Below, one piece after another: positions 1-8,713 of a stretch of 64,000 nucleotides of DNA; positions within the stretch are counted from its first letter, which is position 1, and each line of letters begins with the position of its first letter. Both the position numbers and the translations under genes were made by a program. The stretch spans positions 310,001-374,000 of the forward strand of contig NZ_JAFAJM010000019.1 in the NCBI RefSeq assembly GCF_019236175.1. The letters are read 5' to 3'. This DNA is from Chryseobacterium sp. GTDB lineage: Bacteria; Bacteroidota; Bacteroidia; Flavobacteriales; Weeksellaceae. A model generated the notes under the pieces. The model worked only from the letters and a program-made list of their open reading frames with translations, was not told where the DNA came from and ran no database searches.

Positions 1-120
1 TTAATGTTAATCAGTTATACACAAGCATTTCTATGCCATCATATAATAAAGTAATGCAATCATTATCAATAGTAAACTTAAATAAACTTAAAAAATTAAG
101 ATCAGCAAAAGTGAATACAA
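1..120. other. AT-rich edge sequence, no gene seen
   Basis: This is the sequence downstream of the nusG terminator at the window edge. I see no reading frame of useful length and no RNA gene. In many bacteria rplK follows nusG directly; here a terminator and at least 120 noncoding bases separate nusG from whatever comes next. Confidence 0.5.
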
Positions 121-155
121 ATAAAAAAAGACCGCTATATATAGCAGTCTTTTAT
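121..155 (-). terminator. Rho-independent terminator after nusG
   Basis: On the minus strand the stem GACTGCTA/TAGCGGTC (one G-T pair) closes a short TATA loop and is followed by a run of T residues. It lies about 20 bases past the nusG stop, so it should end the secE-nusG transcript. Confidence 0.75.
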
Positions 156-173
156 ATTTTATATAAGTAATAA

Positions 174-716
174 TTATACTTTTTCTACTTGCATGTAGCT
201 TAGCTCCATTGGAGTTTTTCTACCGAAGATCAACACAGAAACTTCAATTTTCTTTTTGTCTTCAAGAATTTTTTCAACAGTACCATTAAATCCATTGAAA
301 GGTCCGTCAATTACTTTAACGTTTTCACCTACTACGTATGGAATTTCAACGTCACTTGCAAATTCTGAAAGTTCATCCATTCTTCCAAGCATTCTGTTCA
401 CTTCAGACTTTCTCATGGGAACAGGATCTCCTCCTTTTGTTAAACTTAAGAAAGATATAACTCCCGGAATGTTTTTAATAACGTGAGGAATTTCTCCCAT
501 CAGATCAGCTTCGATCATTAAGTATCCAGGGTAGTAAGGTCTCTCTTTAGGAACTTTTTTACCGTTTCTAATCTGAATAACCTTTTCCATAGGAATAACC
601 ACTTGAGTAACGTACTGCTCAAACCCTAGACGTTTGATTTCTGTCTCAATATAGTTTTTCACTTTATTTTCCTGTCCGCTGATTGCTTTCAGCACATACC
701 ATTTCAATTCGCTCAT
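174..716 (-). CDS. nusG: Transcription termination/antitermination protein NusG
   Basis: NusG binds RNA polymerase through its N-terminal NGN domain and couples transcription to Rho or to ribosomal protein S10 through its C-terminal KOW domain. The 180-residue protein shows the NGN start (WYVLKAISGQENKVKNYIE, residues 6-24), the PGYLMIE segment near residue 63 and a KOW motif (VIDGPFNGFNGTVEKI) near residues 135-150. The length is normal for the family. It lies 19 bp downstream of secE on the same strand, the classical order, and is followed by its own terminator. Identification is secure from motif and context. Confidence 0.96.
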   Translation of the reverse strand: MSELKWYVLKAISGQENKVKNYIETEIKRLGFEQYVTQVVIPMEKVIQIRNGKKVPKERPYYPGYLMIEADLMGEIPHVIKNIPGVISFLSLTKGGDPVPMRKSEVNRMLGRMDELSEFASDVEIPYVVGENVKVIDGPFNGFNGTVEKILEDKKKIEVSVLIFGRKTPMELSYMQVEKV

Positions 717-735
717 TATGGGAAAACACTTTTAA

Positions 736-942
736 TTAATTGAACAAGTTGATTAGCATTCCTATGATGTTGCTGATTGCTTTTGAAAACAATTCATCAA
801 CTCCAAAGGTAAACAATGCCAGAATTACTGTCGCAATAGTCACTACAATTGTAGAAGACTGAAGGTCAGCCCATTTTGGCCATTCAACTTTATGTCTGAA
901 TTCGTTATAAGAACCTTTTAAAAAATCGACAAATGAACTCAT
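736..942 (-). CDS. secE: Preprotein translocase subunit SecE
   Basis: SecE is the small essential subunit that clamps SecY in the inner-membrane translocon. The 68-residue product has the short single-helix form: an amphipathic cytoplasmic helix with the conserved EFRHKVEWPKW segment at residues 14-24, then one membrane helix at about residues 32-58. It sits between tRNA-Trp and nusG on the minus strand, the expected neighbourhood. The start ATG is the only good candidate. Confidence 0.93.
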   Translation of the reverse strand: MSSFVDFLKGSYNEFRHKVEWPKWADLQSSTIVVTIATVILALFTFGVDELFSKAISNIIGMLINLFN

Positions 943-954
943 AATTTATATTTG

Positions 955-1025
955 CACGGGCACAAGGATTCGAACCCTGATCAACGGTTTTGGAGACCGG
1001 TATCCTACCATTGGACGATGCCCGT
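955..1025 (-). tRNA. tRNA-Trp (anticodon CCA)
   Basis: The reverse strand folds as a cloverleaf with acceptor stem ACGGGCA/TGCCCGT, discriminator G, anticodon loop TCTCCAAA giving anticodon CCA, and T loop GTTCGAATC. The 3' CCA is not encoded. It lies between tuf and secE, as in the E. coli tufB-trpT-secE arrangement. Confidence 0.95.
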
Positions 1026-1029
1026 AGAT

Positions 1030-1070
1030 TAAAAAGCTCCGTAAAGAAGTTCCTTACGGAAGCTTTTTAT
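1030..1070 (-). terminator. Terminator hairpin between tuf and tRNA-Trp
   Basis: On the minus strand AAAGCTTCCGTAA pairs with TTACGGAGCTTT (one unpaired base) and is followed by T residues. It lies just after the tuf stop and 6 bp before tRNA-Trp. It may end most tuf transcripts, leaving partial read-through or processing to supply tRNA-Trp, secE and nusG. The hairpin is nearly symmetric but no plus-strand gene reads into it. Confidence 0.7.
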
Positions 1071-1081
1071 ATTTTAAGATA

Positions 1082-2287
1082 TTAATCTAAGATTTCAGTA
1101 ACCTGACCTGAACCAACTGTTCTACCTCCTTCTCTGATCGCGAATCTAAGACCCTCGTTAAGAGCGATTGGTTGTAACAATTCCACAGTGATCTCTAAGT
1201 TATCACCAGGCATTACCATTTCTACACCTTCTGGTAAGAAGATCTCACCTGTAACGTCAGTAGTTCTTACGTAGAACTGAGGACGGTATTTGTTGTGGAA
1301 TGGAGTGTGACGTCCACCTTCTTCTTTAGAAAGGATATAAACAGATGCTTTGAATTTTTTGTGTGGCTTCACAGAATCTTTCTTAGCGATAACCATACCT
1401 CTCTTGATGTCAGTTTTTTCAATACCTCTCAACAATAGACCTACGTTATCACCAGCTTCACCTCTGTCTAGGATTTTTCTGAACATCTCAACTCCTGTAA
1501 TTGTAGAAGTTAATTTTTCTTCACCCATACCAACGATATCAACTGGATCACCAGTGTTGATAACACCAGCCTCGATTCTACCAGTTGCTACAGTACCTCT
1601 ACCTGTAATAGAGAATACGTCTTCAATTGGCATCAAGAATGGCTTCTCAGTATCTCTTACCGGCTCGTCGATCCACTCATCAACTGCATCCATTAATGCT
1701 TCAACAGTTTTGAACCACTTATCTTCTGAGTCACCGTTAGTAGCTGCAGTAAGTGCTCCAAGAGCTGAACCTTGGATTACTGGAGAGTTATCTCCATCAA
1801 AGTCATAAGTAGCTAATAGATCTCTAAGTTCCATTTCAACAAGTTCTAACAATTCTGGATCATCCACCATGTCAACTTTGTTCATGAAAACAACAATCTT
1901 AGGTACGTTTACCTGACGGCAAAGTAGGATATGTTCTCTAGTTTGAGGCATTGGACCATCAGTTGCAGCACATACTACGATAGCTCCATCCATCTGAGCA
2001 GCACCAGTTACCATGTTTTTAACATAATCGGCGTGACCTGGACAGTCAACGTGAGCATAGTGTCTTTTTACAGTTTCATACTCGATGTGAGCAGTATTGA
2101 TAGTGATCCCTCTTTCTTTTTCTTCTGGAGCAGAGTCAATCGCAGAGAAGTCTTTTTTCTCAGCAAGACCTTTGCTAGCTAATACAGCAGAAATAGCAGC
2201 TGTAAGAGTTGTTTTACCATGGTCAACGTGACCAATAGTACCAATGTTCAAGTGTGGTTTGTTACGATTAAACGTTTCCTTTGCCAT
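1082..2287 (-). CDS. tuf: Translation elongation factor Tu
   Basis: EF-Tu is the GTPase that delivers aminoacyl-tRNA to the ribosome. The 401-residue protein has all G motifs: GHVDHGKTTL (P-loop, residues 19-28), the switch region RGITINTAHIEY, DCPGHADYVKNM (G3) and NKVD (G4, about residue 138), followed by domains II and III ending in GGRTVGSGQVTEIL. The length is slightly above the usual 394-397 because of an insert around residues 180-190. It has its own upstream -7 box. Upstream on the same strand lies a metal-efflux block rather than the tRNA-Thr that precedes tufB in E. coli. Confidence 0.98.
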   Translation of the reverse strand: MAKETFNRNKPHLNIGTIGHVDHGKTTLTAAISAVLASKGLAEKKDFSAIDSAPEEKERGITINTAHIEYETVKRHYAHVDCPGHADYVKNMVTGAAQMDGAIVVCAATDGPMPQTREHILLCRQVNVPKIVVFMNKVDMVDDPELLELVEMELRDLLATYDFDGDNSPVIQGSALGALTAATNGDSEDKWFKTVEALMDAVDEWIDEPVRDTEKPFLMPIEDVFSITGRGTVATGRIEAGVINTGDPVDIVGMGEEKLTSTITGVEMFRKILDRGEAGDNVGLLLRGIEKTDIKRGMVIAKKDSVKPHKKFKASVYILSKEEGGRHTPFHNKYRPQFYVRTTDVTGEIFLPEGVEMVMPGDNLEITVELLQPIALNEGLRFAIREGGRTVGSGQVTEILD

Positions 2288-2330
2288 GATTTAAAATTAT
2301 TTATTTATTGTTTTTCAAATTTTCGGTGTG

Positions 2331-2338
2331 CAAATATA
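2331..2338 (-). promoter_or_regulatory. Putative tuf promoter -7 box (TATATTTG)
   Basis: The minus strand reads TATATTTGCAC, an exact match to the Bacteroidota -7 element TAnnTTTG, about 43 bp upstream of the tuf ATG. A TTTG occurs 16 bases upstream, closer than the usual 19-20. It supports independent transcription of tuf. Confidence 0.6.
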
Positions 2339-2566
2339 ATGAATTTTTAAATACCAAAACCTTTTTATTGAAAAAAAGTTTCAATATTCAAATCCAGTGA
2401 AGTACAAACCTTATATTTCAATGTATTGAGACTGCAAATTTACAAATTTTTCCCGATTGAGAAAAACTTTCTGAAACCTTTTATGAAAAAGCCTGAAATA
2501 CAGAATAAAAGAATAAATTACCGGGGTTATAATTCCTATTTATTTTATTACATCTTCCCTTTTTCT

Positions 2567-3658
2567 CTATCTCATTTCTGCTTTCCTGAATGATCTCATC
2601 AGTAAATATAAAGCAAATAAAAAAGCGCCGCCCAGCATAATCAAAGAAGTGGAATACTGATTAAAGGCCACCAGGGAGAAGAGTTCATTCACAATAAATC
2701 CAATTATGTTAATATGAAAAAAAACTAAAACCAGCAGATACAACATCACCGATACAAGAGCAAATCCCCTGTGTTCAGGACGAAATATATAAGTCAATAT
2801 ATTTTTCACCTTTTTTTTCAAACCGGACGGAAGTAAATAAGCCGGAATAAAAAGAACGTACAACCCTATTGAGTACATAAATGAGATATTCAGCATCAAC
2901 AATACATTGAGATGAAAAAAAACAAGCAGTAAAAGCATCAGCCTGAAAAACTTCGGATAGAAAAAAGCAACGATAAAAGAGGTTTCGAAAATAACGGTAA
3001 GATCATCCAGAATTTCCCAGAATACTTTCGAACTGATCTGATCATAAAAATCTGACAACAGACCGTTCCAGCCAATAATATATCTGTACTGACTGAAAAA
3101 TATCTGCGTATACTGCGTATCCGCACTCAGCCACCCGCCTAAGATTTTTGATATCCCTGCTGTAAACATTCCAAAACTGACGATCATACTGATCATAAAC
3201 AGAGGCCAGGATCTCGCAGATTCGTCCGTTTCTTTTTCAGGTTCGGGGAAGAAACTGAAAGTCTTATTCCAGGGTGTAAATGCTATTATTAAAATAGGCA
3301 GGGTATAGATAAAATCATGATTTACTTTTCCAAAGGAATAGGCATAATTACTGGTCACTATATAGAGAACCATATACAATATTGCAAATATCCGCGGCCT
3401 GTAGCCGGTCAGGATAAGTAATAAACACAGATACATGAGATACTGACAGATTACAAAGAAGGCCCGGGAAGGAATTGCCTCTGTAAAAGACAGAACACTG
3501 ATCGGCGGCTGCATGGCCGTGTTTGGGATAGAATGTATCCAACTGTTATCTGAAATTCCTATCCACAACAGGAATGCAGAGAAAAAAATTCTATAAAATG
3601 CCAGAAATTCGTCACCTGGATGGTAACTGGCGAAGGGAAGTTCGGTTAATTTGTTCAT
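2567..3658 (-). CDS. HTTM/DoxX-like multi-pass membrane protein
   Basis: This 363-residue protein has roughly eight hydrophobic segments and resembles the HTTM (vitamin K-dependent carboxylase-like) or DoxX-like membrane families: an early FYRIFFSAFLLW helix, a GYRPR turn near residue 85, and the SFGKVNHDF segment near residue 110. The substrate is unknown. The ATG at 3658 is preferred; a TTG four codons upstream is possible. It starts 14 bp after the stop of the preceding minus-strand gene, so the two are probably cotranscribed. The family call is by general pattern only. Confidence 0.5.
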   Translation of the reverse strand: MNKLTELPFASYHPGDEFLAFYRIFFSAFLLWIGISDNSWIHSIPNTAMQPPISVLSFTEAIPSRAFFVICQYLMYLCLLLILTGYRPRIFAILYMVLYIVTSNYAYSFGKVNHDFIYTLPILIIAFTPWNKTFSFFPEPEKETDESARSWPLFMISMIVSFGMFTAGISKILGGWLSADTQYTQIFFSQYRYIIGWNGLLSDFYDQISSKVFWEILDDLTVIFETSFIVAFFYPKFFRLMLLLLVFFHLNVLLMLNISFMYSIGLYVLFIPAYLLPSGLKKKVKNILTYIFRPEHRGFALVSVMLYLLVLVFFHINIIGFIVNELFSLVAFNQYSTSLIMLGGAFLFALYLLMRSFRKAEMR

Positions 3659-3672
3659 CACTCGGATCAATT

Positions 3673-4233
3673 TTAAAACTGAAAACGCATTACGGTATCC
3701 TGAGTTGCCTTATCACTCATCTTTCTTGTACTGATATCGAAATCTCTTGATTCATTAATGACTAAAATACCGCGAACTTCTTTGCCGGGAAACCTTTCTC
3801 TCAGTTTTCCTACAATAAATTTTTTGCTTTTATTGATATCCACTTTTTTGATATTCCTGTTCAGGATTGATTTTTTTAACAGATAAAGTTCCTTTTTATA
3901 AGAGGGCAGAGCCTGTATTCTGCTGTCTAAAACCGGATATTTTTTGGGGAAAAGCAGGTTTTGCATGAGTGTAATCTGTATGGTTCTGGGAATTCTGTCA
4001 CCCAGATAATCATTTTTTAACAGAATACTATCTGATCCGTCTTTAAAAAAAACGCGGGAAATGGTTTTTGTAAACTGAATATACTTTCCGTCCCTTATAG
4101 GATATGATGCAAATCCCGGAAGATTAAATGAAGGATATGTTTCTTCCATATTGATCTTAAAAATCAGCTGCAACGGAAGCAAGACTATTAAGAAACCAAA
4201 TATGGACAGTACCATTTTCTTATAACGTTTCAT
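3673..4233 (-). CDS. Hypothetical membrane-anchored protein, partner of the HTTM-like protein
   Basis: I do not recognise this family. From the ATG at 4233 it encodes 186 residues: a basic start MKRYKK, one membrane helix (about residues 6-24) and a polar, probably periplasmic domain rich in Lys and Arg, ending DTVMRFQF. The reading frame continues 20 codons upstream to another ATG, but the basic-then-hydrophobic start favours 4233. Tight spacing to the HTTM-like gene suggests a two-gene unit whose products may act together at the inner membrane. Confidence 0.6.
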   Translation of the reverse strand: MKRYKKMVLSIFGFLIVLLPLQLIFKINMEETYPSFNLPGFASYPIRDGKYIQFTKTISRVFFKDGSDSILLKNDYLGDRIPRTIQITLMQNLLFPKKYPVLDSRIQALPSYKKELYLLKKSILNRNIKKVDINKSKKFIVGKLRERFPGKEVRGILVINESRDFDISTRKMSDKATQDTVMRFQF

Positions 4234-4420
4234 ATTGTGCTTTTTTAAATTATCAAATAGACTGAAGACATTAAGTCTATGCTTAAAAAACAAAGCAAGT
4301 GTTCTGTAAATATTTTTAGAGGCTGCGGGATGGGCATTGCTTTTACTTTCAGCATTTGTTGATCATTAAACGATAAAGTATCAATTTAATTATTTTCTTC
4401 AAAATCGTCTGAAAGAAGCT

Positions 4421-4454
4421 AAAAAACTTCGCCTCAGAAAAATCTGAGGCGAAG
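4421..4454 (-). terminator. Rho-independent terminator after the efflux pump gene
   Basis: A perfect 11-bp inverted repeat, CTTCGCCTCAG/CTGAGGCGAAG with a 6-base loop, is followed on the minus strand by six T residues. It lies 17 bases past the RND pump stop codon and closes the efflux operon. Confidence 0.9.
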
Positions 4455-4471
4455 TATGTACAAGATTAAGT

Positions 4472-7400
4472 TTATGATAATTTTTTGCCTTTGTTAAAGA
4501 ACCAGAAAAATATTGGTGATACAATAAGGGTAATAATAGTAGAGGTAATAAGCCCGCCTATAATTACAATTGCCAAAGGTTTCTGGGATTCAGATCCTAT
4601 CCCTGTTGAAATAGCAGCCGGGAATAACCCGATAATAGCAATTAACGCTGTCATAATTACCGGTCTGGTCCTTGCATGTACTCCATTTTTAAGAGAATCT
4701 ATTAACGGCATTCCCGTTTTCAGGTTTTTATGGAATTCCGAATTCAAAATCACGCCATTTTGGATACATATACCAAATAAAGCAATAAATCCTACTCCTG
4801 CTGATATTCCAAAGTTCATATTCGTTGCAAACAAAGCTAATATTCCTCCAATTAATGCAAAAGGTACGTTGGCCAGAACCAATAAAGAATCTTTGATGGT
4901 TCCAAACATGATAAACAATAATATGAATATAGCCGTAATACTGATAGGCACTACTTGTGATAACCGTTTTGTGGCTCTCTGCTGATTTTCGAATTCTCCG
5001 GTCCATACCGTAGAGTATCCTTCCGGTAAGTCTAATTTTTCGTTGACTTTTTTCTGGGCTTCCGCAATAGTACTTCCTAAATCCCTGTCTCTTACAGAAA
5101 ATTTGATTCCGATATATCGTTTCATTTCATCCCGGTAAACAAATGCGGCTCCCGTCTTCATACCGATATCAGCAATCTGTCTTAATGGAACTTTAGAGCT
5201 TCCGTCTACAGTTGGAATCATCAGATTTCCGATATCATCCATATCTTTTCTGAAATCCTGACCATAACGGACTCTGACATCAAATCTCATTTCTCCTTCA
5301 TATAATTGTGTTGCAGATGCCCCTCCTATTGCCATTTGAAGTGCCGATTGCGCATCTGATTCCTGCACTCCGTAGGCTGCCATTTTGTTTCTGTCTAAAA
5401 TAACGTTCACTTCCGGTTGCCCGATATTCTCGATGATCCCGGCATCTTTTATTCCTCTTACATTTTTTATTACCGGAAAAACCTGATTAGCCAGATCACT
5501 TAATTTAAGTAAGTCGGGACCATAAATCTTAATGGCATTATTTGCTTTTATCCCTGCAGCGGCTTCCGCTACGTTATCGGATATAGGCTGTGCATAATTG
5601 TAAAGAATTCCCTGATGGGTTTTCAGCTTGGTGTCAATAGCTGCAATAATATCATCCATACTTCTGGTCCATTCTTCTTTAGGTTTAAGATCTACCTGGA
5701 ATTGGAGGAAATTGAATCCGTTCGGGTCAGTTCCGTCATTCGTTCTCCCTTCGAGGTATATTACGTGCCGTACTTCAGGGAAGGAGCGTATATCTTTTGT
5801 CAGGGTTTCCGCCATTTTCACACTATACTCCTGTGAACTACTCATTGGTAAATTTGCAGTCACCCAAAGAGATCCTTCATTGAGTTGTGGTAAAAACTCT
5901 GTTCCCATAAATTTAAATGAAACCAAAGTAATAACAAGCACAACAGTACTTACAAGTACGGTTAGTTTTTTATTTGCAAATGTAAATTTGAATGCTTTTT
6001 GTACCGAGTTGTTCCAAAACTCTACAAAAGGGTTTCTTTTTTCTGCAATATTCTTTTTTAATAGCAAGTGGCAAAGTACAGGAACCAAAGTCAGGGTAAA
6101 GATCAGTGATCCTAATAAGGCAAAACCAAAAGTAAACGCTAAGGGTGAAAACATTTTACCTTCAACTTTCTGAAAAGAAAAGATAGGCAGTAACGCCGTA
6201 ATAATAATTAGCTGAGCAAAAAATATACTTTTCCCCATTTCAGAAGCGGTTGTCTTTATCCAGCCTCCCTTTGCCGCTTTATTAAAACGCTCCATTCCCA
6301 TTTTACTGGCCCTGTGATCCAGCATTACAAAAATACCTTCCACCATGACGACCGCCCCGTCAATGATAATCCCGAAATCTATCGCTCCTAATGAAAGGAG
6401 ATTGGCTTCCAGGCCTTTTAATTTCAGACATAAGAAGGCAAATAATAATGACAGCGGAATAATAATAGATACGATGACCGTGGTTCTCCAATTGGCCATA
6501 AAAATAATAACCATGACCGTTACCAAAACAATTCCTTCTACAAGGTTATGCGAAATGGTATGTGTACAATAATCAATCAGGTTCTGTCTGTCATAGATCG
6601 TTTGTATCTTAACTCCTTTAGGCAGGATTTTCTCATTCAGTTCATTCACTTTATCCTTAAGTCGTTTCAGCACTTCGGAAGGATTTTCTCCTTTACGCAT
6701 TACAACAATACCCACTACGACATCATTGTTTACATCATCAAATCCTGCCTGTCCGAAACGTGGTAAAGACCCGAGACTTACATCCGCAACATTCTTTACT
6801 AATACCGGGTTACCATTCACAGTGGTAATAATGATATTCTCAATATCTGAAACAGACTTTAACAATCCTACTCCCCGTACCACAAAAGCCTGATTATTTT
6901 TTTCAATAATATCTCCGCCGACATTCACATTACTCCCATTGATAGAAGTATATACCTGGGCCGATGTCAGTTTGTATTTTTCCAGCGCACGCGGATCCAG
7001 ATTGATATTATAAGTCTTTGTTTCCCCTCCGAAAGTATTAATATCGGCTACTCCTGCCACTCCTCTTAGGTTTCTGTCAATGACCCAGTTCTGAAGAGTC
7101 TGAAGATCTCTGGAACTCTTATCCTTACTTGTTATAATATATCTGTAAATTTCTCCCGTAGGCCCGTAAGGCGGCTGTACTTCAGGATCTACCCCATCCG
7201 GCAGATTCACAGAGCGCAGGAGGTTGTTCACCTGATTCCGCGCAAAGGCATCCTCTACATCGTCATCAAAAATGATTTTAACTACGGAGAGCCCAAACAT
7301 GGTCTGACTTCTTACATTTAATTTTTTCTGGAGCGGCTGCATTGCTATTTCAATAGGAGTAGTTACTAAACGTTCTACTTCCTCTGCACTCCTTCCCGGC

Positions 7401-7567
7401 CATTGAGAAATAATGGTAATCTGAGTATTGGTAACGTCCGGAAAAGCATCTATGGCCATTGACTGATAAGAGAAGTAGCCTCCTATAACCAGTATACCGA
7501 CCATAAAAAAAGTAAAGGTTTTATTCTTTAATGTAAAAGCAATAATATTTCTAATGAATTTATTCAT
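4472..7567 (-). CDS. CusA/CzcA-family heavy-metal efflux RND permease
   Basis: This is the inner-membrane proton-driven pump of a tripartite metal exporter. The 1031-residue length is normal. It has the RND start (first membrane helix near residues 14-32), two large periplasmic loops, and the heavy-metal-efflux TM4 signature with acidic proton-relay residues, IDFGIIIDGAVVMVEG, at about residues 394-409. The acidic relay fits the CzcA/CusA subfamily; zinc, cobalt, cadmium, nickel, copper or silver cannot be separated by eye. It is last in the operon after the TolC-like and adaptor genes and is followed by a strong terminator. Confidence 0.93.
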   Translation of the reverse strand: MNKFIRNIIAFTLKNKTFTFFMVGILVIGGYFSYQSMAIDAFPDVTNTQITIISQWPGRSAEEVERLVTTPIEIAMQPLQKKLNVRSQTMFGLSVVKIIFDDDVEDAFARNQVNNLLRSVNLPDGVDPEVQPPYGPTGEIYRYIITSKDKSSRDLQTLQNWVIDRNLRGVAGVADINTFGGETKTYNINLDPRALEKYKLTSAQVYTSINGSNVNVGGDIIEKNNQAFVVRGVGLLKSVSDIENIIITTVNGNPVLVKNVADVSLGSLPRFGQAGFDDVNNDVVVGIVVMRKGENPSEVLKRLKDKVNELNEKILPKGVKIQTIYDRQNLIDYCTHTISHNLVEGIVLVTVMVIIFMANWRTTVIVSIIIPLSLLFAFLCLKLKGLEANLLSLGAIDFGIIIDGAVVMVEGIFVMLDHRASKMGMERFNKAAKGGWIKTTASEMGKSIFFAQLIIITALLPIFSFQKVEGKMFSPLAFTFGFALLGSLIFTLTLVPVLCHLLLKKNIAEKRNPFVEFWNNSVQKAFKFTFANKKLTVLVSTVVLVITLVSFKFMGTEFLPQLNEGSLWVTANLPMSSSQEYSVKMAETLTKDIRSFPEVRHVIYLEGRTNDGTDPNGFNFLQFQVDLKPKEEWTRSMDDIIAAIDTKLKTHQGILYNYAQPISDNVAEAAAGIKANNAIKIYGPDLLKLSDLANQVFPVIKNVRGIKDAGIIENIGQPEVNVILDRNKMAAYGVQESDAQSALQMAIGGASATQLYEGEMRFDVRVRYGQDFRKDMDDIGNLMIPTVDGSSKVPLRQIADIGMKTGAAFVYRDEMKRYIGIKFSVRDRDLGSTIAEAQKKVNEKLDLPEGYSTVWTGEFENQQRATKRLSQVVPISITAIFILLFIMFGTIKDSLLVLANVPFALIGGILALFATNMNFGISAGVGFIALFGICIQNGVILNSEFHKNLKTGMPLIDSLKNGVHARTRPVIMTALIAIIGLFPAAISTGIGSESQKPLAIVIIGGLITSTIITLIVSPIFFWFFNKGKKLS

Positions 7568-7626
7568 GACATCGTCTTAAAATTAAGGTTGAATATAAAA
7601 GCTGAAAACACGAAATCCTGTTGTTT

Positions 7627-8709
7627 TTAGCTATTTAAGGTTCTATAAATAAGAAGCTGATTATTCGTCACAATATCTTCACCTTCAGAAAGTCCTTCAG
7701 ATATATAGGTTATATCTCCAACTTGTTTGACCACTTTTATTTCTTTTACTTTAATATTCGTTTTGGTCTTAAATACAACGACAAAACTTTTATTGTTATC
7801 AAAAATGATGGCTTTGGACGGCACTGTCAACATTGAATTATTTTCCAGATTAGAAACTTTTATCGTGGCTTTACTTTCAGGAATCAGCAGTCCGTTTGCA
7901 TTGCTTAGTACCACTCTGGCCTGCATAGCATTGGTCTGCGGGTCAATAATTTTAAATATTTTATCAATTTTTCCGTCAAAAACTTTATCCGGATAAGAGA
8001 GCGTTGAAACCTGAGCTTTCATTCCAAGACTGATTTTATCTATATCAGATTCATTAACGTTCATTATCGCCCATACATTACTTGTATTCGCAACATCGAA
8101 AATATTATCACTTCGGTCACTTCTCAGCTGCATATCTTTATTAATATTTTTCTGAACAATATAACCGCTGATCGGAGCTACGACACTATAAATATTTCCT
8201 TTTTGCACATTATAGACCGTACTTATTGCAGTAGCTCTCTGTAATTGATCTTCTGCCTTTTGCAACTGGCTTTTAGCTTCCAGCACGTCCCTTTCCGTGT
8301 TAAGTTTTCCTTCATACATCTCTTTGGCTACACGTAAAGCATTTTTAGCCACTACTAAATCTGTTTTAGCATCACTTACATCTTTTTGAATTTCTGCAAG
8401 CTCAGTACTTCTAATGGTAGCCATTACCTGTCCTTTTTTCACATAATCTCCCAACTCTACATTGACACTCATTACGTTTCCTCCTACCAGTGGATATACA
8501 TCTATATAGCTGTTTTTATCAGCTGAAATCTTCCCATAGAAACTATACACATCTTCCACATTCTTTTTTTCAACTTTCGCCAGTGAAATAGAACTCAGCA
8601 TGGTATTACTCAGCTCAAAGCCTTTTTTAGTGTCCGTTTTCTTCTCTTCTTTTTTAGAACAGGCCACTAATGATAAGGCCATCAATACGGGGATAATATA
8701 TTTTTTCAT
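7627..8709 (-). CDS. RND efflux periplasmic adaptor subunit (membrane fusion lipoprotein)
   Basis: This is the CzcB/CusB-like linker between the RND pump and the outer-membrane channel. It has 360 residues: a lipobox LVAC with lipidated Cys17, a barrel-sandwich (lipoyl-like) hybrid domain (DVYPLVGGNVMSVNVELGDYVKKG, about residues 60-83, split here by the long hairpin), an alpha-helical hairpin at about 105-165, and the second half of the lipoyl domain SVVAPISGYIVQK. Beta-barrel and membrane-proximal domains follow. It starts 4 bp after the TolC-like gene ends and is separated by 59 bp from the pump gene. Confidence 0.92.
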   Translation of the reverse strand: MKKYIIPVLMALSLVACSKKEEKKTDTKKGFELSNTMLSSISLAKVEKKNVEDVYSFYGKISADKNSYIDVYPLVGGNVMSVNVELGDYVKKGQVMATIRSTELAEIQKDVSDAKTDLVVAKNALRVAKEMYEGKLNTERDVLEAKSQLQKAEDQLQRATAISTVYNVQKGNIYSVVAPISGYIVQKNINKDMQLRSDRSDNIFDVANTSNVWAIMNVNESDIDKISLGMKAQVSTLSYPDKVFDGKIDKIFKIIDPQTNAMQARVVLSNANGLLIPESKATIKVSNLENNSMLTVPSKAIIFDNNKSFVVVFKTKTNIKVKEIKVVKQVGDITYISEGLSEGEDIVTNNQLLIYRTLNS

Positions 8710-8713
8710 TTTT

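Noticed and set aside
1350..1808. Open frame of 152 codons on the plus strand
   Set aside because: It lies entirely antisense to tuf and has the composition of a shadow frame; tuf is certain.
3659..3670. TTG start for the HTTM-like gene
   Set aside because: The ATG four codons later is a better start and leaves a normal 14-bp gap.
4485..4985. Plus-strand frame of 166 codons
   Set aside because: Antisense to the RND pump gene, without family resemblance or a start context.
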